Source: an uncultured Methanoregula sp. (GTDB lineage: Archaea; Halobacteriota; Methanomicrobia; Methanomicrobiales; Methanospirillaceae). From it: DNA of 64,000 nt. Shown here piece by piece: positions 59,500 through 64,000 of the stretch; positions within the stretch are counted from its first letter, which is position 1; each line of letters starts with the position of its first letter. The position numbers were made by a program, and so were the translations under genes. Below the pieces are notes generated by a model. The model was not told the DNA's origin and made no database searches. It saw only the letters and a list, made by a program, of their open reading frames with translations. The DNA lies in assembly GCF_963662735.1 (NCBI RefSeq), contig NZ_OY759744.1, positions 1,654,153 to 1,718,152 on the forward strand, given 5' to 3'.

Positions 59500-60798
59500 A
59501 TGCTGGCCGTAATTGTCCTGTTCGTTCTTGGTCTCATATCGTACCTCATGCGGTACTTCCTGAATGTTATCCTTGCCCACCACATGAGCATGCAGATGTT
59601 CGGGGATTACGGTGTTGCCATAGGAGTGCTCACCGGTCTTACCACGTTACTGCTCCTTGGCACGAATGATACCGTGCGAAAATACGTGCCGCTCTACAAG
59701 GAGACCGGCGAAACCGAGAAGCTCCAGGCGTTTATCAAGTGGAATATCAAGCTGGTGCTGCTTGGCTTCCTGGTCTATTACCTTATCATTGCCGCAGTAG
59801 TTTTCATCTTTTTCAAGGGCAGCTTAGCCAATCTCCTCTATTTCCACATGGCGATGTATTTCCTCCTGATGGCCCCGGTTGCCGCCGTTGCCCTCCTGAT
59901 CATCGATTATCTCCTCGGGGAAGATCGCGTAATCTTATCCACGTGCATCGATGTGGTTGTCCGGTACGGGGTACTGATCATTATTGCCCTCACGGTCGTG
60001 TATTATGTCAGCGACTCCTTCACCAATGTAATTGTCCTCGCGGCCTGGATCATTGTATCGCTCCTGGTCATCGTTCTCGGGCTGCTGCCCTTTATCCTTG
60101 GGAAGAAAAATATTTTAGCCAGGATCTCCACGACCCTGAAAGCCCGGGTATCTGCCGAAGATGCCAAAGTATGGTACAAGGATGCGGCCGGCCTCGTGAT
60201 CCTCGGCACGATTTATGCCCTCGGCGGGTACCTGGACCTGTATGTTGTGGAAGGAATCGGCAGCAACGAGGAGATGGTGGGATTGTACGTGGCCATCCTG
60301 TCGATTACGGAGTTCTTCTTTATCTTTCCCAGCGCCACGTCGAAGTACGTGATCCCGCATATCAGCAAGATGTTCGGCTCGCCGGATCAGCAGGCCGATC
60401 TCCAGAAACGGATCAATAATACCAACATCCTCAACATGGGTATCGCCGTTGTACTGGCAGCCATCATCATCATCTTCCGCGATCAGATCCTCGGGATTTT
60501 CGGGCCGGGCTATGTGATTGCAGGCGTGCCCCTTGTCGTTTCCGTTATTGCGGTCACCCTGAACGCCATCGGGGACCTGCCCGACCAGCTGCTGACGTAT
60601 ACGGGATTTGAAAACCAGGTCACCCTCTTTATTATTGCAGAAATCATCACCCTGATTGGCCTTGGTTCGCTCTTATGTTATTATTTCGGGCTGCTCGGGG
60701 TCTGCCTGGGGATGCTCGCTTCCATGTCGCTGCGCCTGGTCCTCTGTTACTGGCTCGCGAGAAAGAACCTGCCGGTAAAAACCTTAAGTATCATCTGA
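59500..60798 (+). CDS. polysaccharide flippase-type membrane protein
   Basis: A 432-aa membrane protein with about twelve hydrophobic helices and the layout of Wzx-like oligosaccharide flippases of the MOP superfamily: N-terminal 'YLMRYFLNVILAHHMSMQMFGDYGVAIGVLTGL', a central 'KDAAGLVILGTIYALGGYLDLYVVEGIGSNEEMVGLYVAI', and a C-terminal 'GLLGVCLGMLASMSLRLVLCYWLARK'. It is expected to move lipid-linked oligosaccharides across the membrane. No glycosyltransferase gene lies nearby, so its pathway is unclear. The N-terminus is slightly short for the family. The hairpin terminator follows at 60803. Confidence 0.82.
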   Translation: MLAVIVLFVLGLISYLMRYFLNVILAHHMSMQMFGDYGVAIGVLTGLTTLLLLGTNDTVRKYVPLYKETGETEKLQAFIKWNIKLVLLGFLVYYLIIAAVVFIFFKGSLANLLYFHMAMYFLLMAPVAAVALLIIDYLLGEDRVILSTCIDVVVRYGVLIIIALTVVYYVSDSFTNVIVLAAWIIVSLLVIVLGLLPFILGKKNILARISTTLKARVSAEDAKVWYKDAAGLVILGTIYALGGYLDLYVVEGIGSNEEMVGLYVAILSITEFFFIFPSATSKYVIPHISKMFGSPDQQADLQKRINNTNILNMGIAVVLAAIIIIFRDQILGIFGPGYVIAGVPLVVSVIAVTLNAIGDLPDQLLTYTGFENQVTLFIIAEIITLIGLGSLLCYYFGLLGVCLGMLASMSLRLVLCYWLARKNLPVKTLSII

Positions 60799-60802
60799 AC
60801 CT

Positions 60803-60829
60803 GCGGGGGTGCCCGCTGATACTTTTTTT
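60803..60829 (+). terminator. hairpin plus poly-T terminator of the flippase gene
   Basis: Stem GCGGG (60803-60807) and CCCGC (60812-60816) with a GGTG loop, followed by seven T residues (60823-60829), just after the stop at 60798. Confidence 0.55.
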
Positions 60830-60999
60830 ATTAAAAAAATTCAGAGCAAAAAACCAATTTCCTGTAGTTACGCTCTTGGCTATGACCGGAGATTTACACC
60901 TGCTCTGTCCGAAGTAGATTAACCTGGCGGTGAGTGAAAAAATTACTGCACTCTGCCCCGTCTCGCAATGCATAAATGGCCGGTTTGTAAGTATAATGC

Positions 61000-63126
61000 A
61001 TGGAGCTCAGGAGGATCGAACGGACCGCACTTCTCTGTCTCGTGGTCACCGGCATTGTTTTTGGGATTATTGTCCCGGTTGCTGCCGAACCATCGCATCC
61101 CTTCACGGTCGAGGACCTGGTGATGTTCCAGCGGATCGGTGCACCATCCCCGTCACCGGACGGGACCTGGATCGTCTTTCCCCTGCGCAGCACCGACCTG
61201 GCCCGGAACACGGGGCTTACCAGCCTCTGGATTGCCAGGCCGGACGGGACCGGTCTTCGCCAGCTGACGTTCCAGCCGGGCAATGATGCGGATCCCTGCT
61301 GGCTGCCGGACAGTTCGGCAGTCTATTACCTTTCTGCGAAGTCAGGCAGTTCGCAGGTGTGGAAGGTTTCCCCCTCGGGCGGAAATGCCGTGCAGGTCAC
61401 GAATTTCTCCCTGGATCTTGCGAACCTGAAGATCTCCCCGGACGGGAAGAGCCTTGCATTTTCCATGGAGGTATTTCCAAAAACCAGCTATGGTGAGACG
61501 GCTGCACGGCTGGATGCGATCGCGATGCAGAATTCCTCCGGCAAGATATACGATGCCCTCCCGGTCCGCCACTGGGATACGTACGATGACGGGCGGCGGA
61601 ACCATATCTTCGTCATGCCCCTCTCCACCGGTGTCCCGGTTGATGTCATGAACGCAATGGATGCCGACAGCCCCTCGAAGCCGTTCGGCGGATCGGAGGA
61701 GTACACGTTCACGCCGGATAATACCGGGATTATCTTCTCTGCAGCAGATACCGGAAGGGAGGAGATGTGGAGCACGGAATTCAATCTCTATCGCGCCTCC
61801 GTTGACGGGACAGGACCGGTGGTCAATCTCACCCCGGCAAACAGGGCCCGGTCAACCAGCCCGGTCTTTTCTCCGGATGGCAAAACGCTTGCGTACCTTG
61901 CCATGACCCGCCCGGGATATGAGTCCGACCGGTACCATATTATGCTCCGCTCCTATCCCGGCGGAATGGACCGGGAAGTTGCTGCATCCTGGGACCGTTC
62001 CCCCTCGTCCATGATCTGGTCTGCGGACGGGAAGACCCTCTTTGTGATCGCCATGGATTTTGGGAACAGTGCATTGTTTGCAATCGATCCGGCAACGGGA
62101 GCAGTCAGGACACTGGTCGGGAACGGGACGGTCTCTTCGGTCAGCACGATGGGGAACAACCTCGTATACGCTTTTGCAAACCAGACCCGACCGGCGGATC
62201 TCTTCACGATCGATCCCGCCGGGAACCATGCGGAGCAGATAACGCAGGTCAACCGGGACCGGCTTCGGCAGGTCCGGATGGGGGAGTACGAGCAGTTCTC
62301 CTTTCCGGGCTGGAACAATGAGACCGTTTACGGGTATGTGGTAAAACCGGTGGATTTTGATCCGGCAAAGAAATACCCGGTTGCTCTCCTGATCCATGGA
62401 GGGCCCCAGGGATCTTTTGCAGATGACTTCGGTTACCGGTGGAATCCCCAGGCCTATGCGGGAAGAGGATATGCCGTGGTCACGATCGATTTCCATGGAT
62501 CGGTCGGGTACGGGCAGGCATTTACCGATTCAATCCGGGAGGACTGGGGCGGGAAACCTCTCGTGGATCTCCAGAAGGGGCTGAATGCAACGCTTGAAAA
62601 AAATCCCTGGATGGACGGGGACCGGGTCTCTGCGCTTGGGGGCTCGTACGGCGGGTTCATGATCAACTGGATAGCCGGCGCCTGGCCCGACCGGTTCCGC
62701 TGCCTGGTAACGCACGACGGCCAGTTCGATACCCGGTATTCCTATTTCGACACCGATGAACTCTGGTTCGATGAATGGGACCAGAACGGAACCCCGTGGG
62801 AGAACCCCGGGGCATATTCCCGGTACAACCCGGCAGAGCATGTTGCTCTCTGGAAAACACCAACCCTGGTGATCCAGGGCGGGAACGATTACCGGGTACC
62901 GGAAACGGAAGGGTTCGCTGTGTTCTCGGCACTCCAGCGGCGAAACATCCCGAGCAGGCTTCTCTACTTCCCCGATGAGAACCACTGGGTACTGAAACCC
63001 GGAAACAGTATCCTGTGGTACCATACGGTCCTTGACTGGCTGGACCAGTGGACCGGGAATTCTGCAGTTCCGGCAAGTGCGGGATCTGCGCCTGCAGTTC
63101 CAGGGAAAATCCCCCCGGTTTTTTAA
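61000..63126 (+). CDS. S9-family (prolyl oligopeptidase/DPP-type) secreted peptidase
   Basis: A 708-aa exported serine peptidase. The signal segment is at about 9-29 ('TALLCLVVTGIVFGIIVPVAA'). A TolB-like beta-propeller spans about 40-420, with WD40-like blades such as 'SPSPDGTWIVFP', 'ISPDGKSLAFSM' and 'FSPDGKTLAYLA'. The alpha/beta hydrolase domain covers about 440-690 with catalytic Ser549 in 'GGSYGGFM', Asp630 in 'GGNDYRVPE' and His662 in 'DENHWV'. This is the acylaminoacyl-peptidase/DPP type of family S9. It would trim peptides outside the cell or on the surface. The gene stands alone; a TATA-like element probably lies near 60965. Confidence 0.9.
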   Translation: MELRRIERTALLCLVVTGIVFGIIVPVAAEPSHPFTVEDLVMFQRIGAPSPSPDGTWIVFPLRSTDLARNTGLTSLWIARPDGTGLRQLTFQPGNDADPCWLPDSSAVYYLSAKSGSSQVWKVSPSGGNAVQVTNFSLDLANLKISPDGKSLAFSMEVFPKTSYGETAARLDAIAMQNSSGKIYDALPVRHWDTYDDGRRNHIFVMPLSTGVPVDVMNAMDADSPSKPFGGSEEYTFTPDNTGIIFSAADTGREEMWSTEFNLYRASVDGTGPVVNLTPANRARSTSPVFSPDGKTLAYLAMTRPGYESDRYHIMLRSYPGGMDREVAASWDRSPSSMIWSADGKTLFVIAMDFGNSALFAIDPATGAVRTLVGNGTVSSVSTMGNNLVYAFANQTRPADLFTIDPAGNHAEQITQVNRDRLRQVRMGEYEQFSFPGWNNETVYGYVVKPVDFDPAKKYPVALLIHGGPQGSFADDFGYRWNPQAYAGRGYAVVTIDFHGSVGYGQAFTDSIREDWGGKPLVDLQKGLNATLEKNPWMDGDRVSALGGSYGGFMINWIAGAWPDRFRCLVTHDGQFDTRYSYFDTDELWFDEWDQNGTPWENPGAYSRYNPAEHVALWKTPTLVIQGGNDYRVPETEGFAVFSALQRRNIPSRLLYFPDENHWVLKPGNSILWYHTVLDWLDQWTGNSAVPASAGSAPAVPGKIPPVF

Positions 63127-63246
63127 GAATCTTAAATTCTGTACGGATTCCCTGATCGTGCATCCGTCCGGGGGAGCAGTGCGCTGCCCGTTTTGAATAA
63201 GGTCACGTCAGCAGCAGGATCGAAAAAACAGGAAAAATTATCCGGC

Positions 63247-63549
63247 TTATTCCTTCCGGTGGAGGGAATGGATCTTGATGATGCCGGCGCAGGACTTGCA
63301 GGTATAGAACTCCTCTTTCCAGCAGTTTTCGCAGCCCCACCGCCCGCACAGCACGCACTGCCGGAGCTCCGACACGGCATGGGGGGTGCTGCACAGGTCG
63401 CAGACATACCGGGAGAAACTCCCGGCATCTTTCGCCGGCGGTTCGCCCTGCTTACGAATGACGGTTATTTCGCCTTTGAGGTCCCGGAAGAGATCGCCTG
63501 TTGGATTACTTTTTGGCGCTTCCTTTCGAAACCAGTTCTTTTTCAACAC
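63247..63549 (-). CDS. Cys-rich zinc-finger protein
   Basis: A 100-aa cytoplasmic protein. The N-terminal half is basic and polar. The C-terminal half carries four Cys pairs: 'CDLC', 'CVLC', 'CENC' and 'CKSC', in the spacing 'CDLCSTPHAVSELRQCVLCGRWGCENCW'. This resembles a cross-brace double zinc site (FYVE/RING-like). The role is unknown; protein or nucleic-acid binding is likely. I chose GTG at 63549, with GGAGG about 10 nt upstream; TTG at 63600 is the alternative. It overlaps the membrane-coiled-coil gene, with which it is probably translated in series. Confidence 0.65.
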   Translation of the reverse strand: MLKKNWFRKEAPKSNPTGDLFRDLKGEITVIRKQGEPPAKDAGSFSRYVCDLCSTPHAVSELRQCVLCGRWGCENCWKEEFYTCKSCAGIIKIHSLHRKE

Positions 63550-63862
63550 GGTCAAGCCGGGCCTCCAGGCTGACGAGGTTGTTCTGCATATCCGCTTCAA
63601 ATTTTTTCAGGTCTGCAAGGCGTGCCTCGTCCGCTTCGAGTTCCGTGTATTTTTTTACCTTGAATTCCCCGAGTTTTTTCTGGTCCACGAGCTGCCATTC
63701 TTCGACAAGGCTCTGGAACCGGCGGTCCAGGTACTCGTCCACCCGGCTCTCGATCGGGCGGGAGAGCGAGACGTCGCCCTTTGCGCCCCGGATGTAATAA
63801 TAGATGATGAACAGGATGGCAAGAAGGATGATGACGATAAGGATGAACGTGAAGAGATCCAT
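63506..63862 (-). CDS. membrane-anchored coiled-coil protein
   Basis: A 118-aa protein with an N-terminal membrane helix (about 4-24, 'LFTFILIVIILLAILFIIYYY') followed by charged heptad-rich coiled coil (about 40-118). I recognise no family. It would face the cytoplasm, anchored by its N-terminus. ATG at 63862 is chosen for the AAGGAG 10 nt before it; GTG at 63871 overlaps the preceding stop. It lies between a partial coiled-coil gene and the Cys-rich gene with overlapping ends, so the three form an operon. Confidence 0.7.
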   Translation of the reverse strand: MDLFTFILIVIILLAILFIIYYYIRGAKGDVSLSRPIESRVDEYLDRRFQSLVEEWQLVDQKKLGEFKVKKYTELEADEARLADLKKFEADMQNNLVSLEARLDRVEKELVSKGSAKK

Positions 63863-63863
63863 A

Positions 63864-64000
63864 TCAGACACGCTCCTTTAACCTCTTGGCCCGGTTTTCC
63901 AGTTCCGTCAGCTTGTCCGAGGCAGCGTGCCCGGATGCCTTAAGCCCGGGGATCTCCCGCTCGACCGCGTCGAGCCGGCTCGTGAAATCCGCAATATCCG
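63864..64000 (-). CDS. partial coiled-coil protein, C-terminal end
   Basis: The last 45 codons of a minus-strand gene that starts beyond the right edge. The visible residues ('SRLDAVEREIPGLKASGHAASDKLTELENRAKRL') are charged and helical. The stop TGA at 63866-63864 lies inside the start region of the next gene. Nothing can be said of its function. Confidence 0.55.
   Translation of the reverse strand, partial: DIADFTSRLDAVEREIPGLKASGHAASDKLTELENRAKRLKERV

Noticed and set aside
59178-59591. 137-aa minus-strand frame
   Set aside because: It overlaps the start of the flippase gene, and the product is rich in Arg, Phe and Pro without domain character.
1-64000. tRNA, rRNA genes and CRISPR arrays
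   Set aside because: None was noticed when reading both strands: no T-loop-like motifs in a cloverleaf context and no regular spaced repeats. A covariance-model search was not possible.

Overview
The window reads as chromosomal DNA of a methanogenic euryarchaeon, most likely order Methanomicrobiales (Methanoregula-like). This is inferred from the dominant gene style: receiver-PAS-histidine kinase proteins sharing one methanogen-type catalytic core, COG1361 and PEGA secreted proteins, a Trm5-like methyltransferase, archaeal TATA boxes about 25-35 nt before start codons (leaderless genes), and poly-T stretches after genes. No methanogenesis, rRNA or tRNA gene and no CRISPR array was seen, so the placement rests on style and not on a marker gene.

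Layout. 1-2.9 kb: two tandem paralogous hypothetical genes with a duplicated promoter, two small membrane proteins and a flavin reductase. 3.2-10.5 kb: receiver-PAS protein, membrane PAS kinase, ferritin-like/VIT1 iron transporter, and a Cache-HAMP-PP2C phosphatase. 10.5-23.7 kb: mostly metabolism and transport: CDF transporter with altered metal site, EFR1 flavodoxin-ferredoxin, a fused N-carbamoylputrescine amidase-agmatine deiminase, a DUF2178/XRE pair whose promoter motif recurs upstream of a COG1361-ABC operon, an acetate-type transporter, GNAT, two methyltransferases and a nitroreductase. 24-32.2 kb: a giant coiled-coil protein with a pseudo-receiver, then a minus-strand operon of two tiny proteins, an acetate-type transporter, a soluble chemoreceptor, CheW and a kinase. 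32.2-46.7 kb: a block of kinases, including a DNA-binding PAS protein with a decayed kinase domain, plus a lone receiver, an NTF2-like protein, a PEGA protein, a 55-aa Cys-rich protein and an HprK-like protein. 46.8-53.8 kb: a ModF-type ATPase and a partner-switching (Rsb-like) island: 5TM-LYT/PP2C phosphatase, RsbW-type kinase, two STAS proteins and a metallo-beta-lactamase/degenerate-ATPase fusion. 53.8-58.4 kb: a P-loop-less RecA-like protein coupled to a double-PAS protein, a HisKA_2 kinase and a convergent response regulator. 58.4-59.5 kb: AT-rich, palindrome-rich stretch without a convincing gene. 59.5-64 kb: flippase, S9 peptidase, Cys-rich and membrane coiled-coil proteins, and a partial gene.

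Functionally this is a signalling-rich segment. At least six proteins share one kinase catalytic core, and several parts have lost key residues (receivers at 24053 and 27629, ATPase domains at 32213 and 47765), which suggests signalling by protein contact or direct DNA binding as well as by phosphotransfer. The most interesting system is the partner-switching island, because archaea have no sigma factor for such a module to control. Second is the translationally coupled transporter-chemoreceptor-CheW operon. Gene functions are read from translated motifs without database searches. Starts were chosen from ribosome-binding sites, overlaps and TATA spacing where these could be seen.
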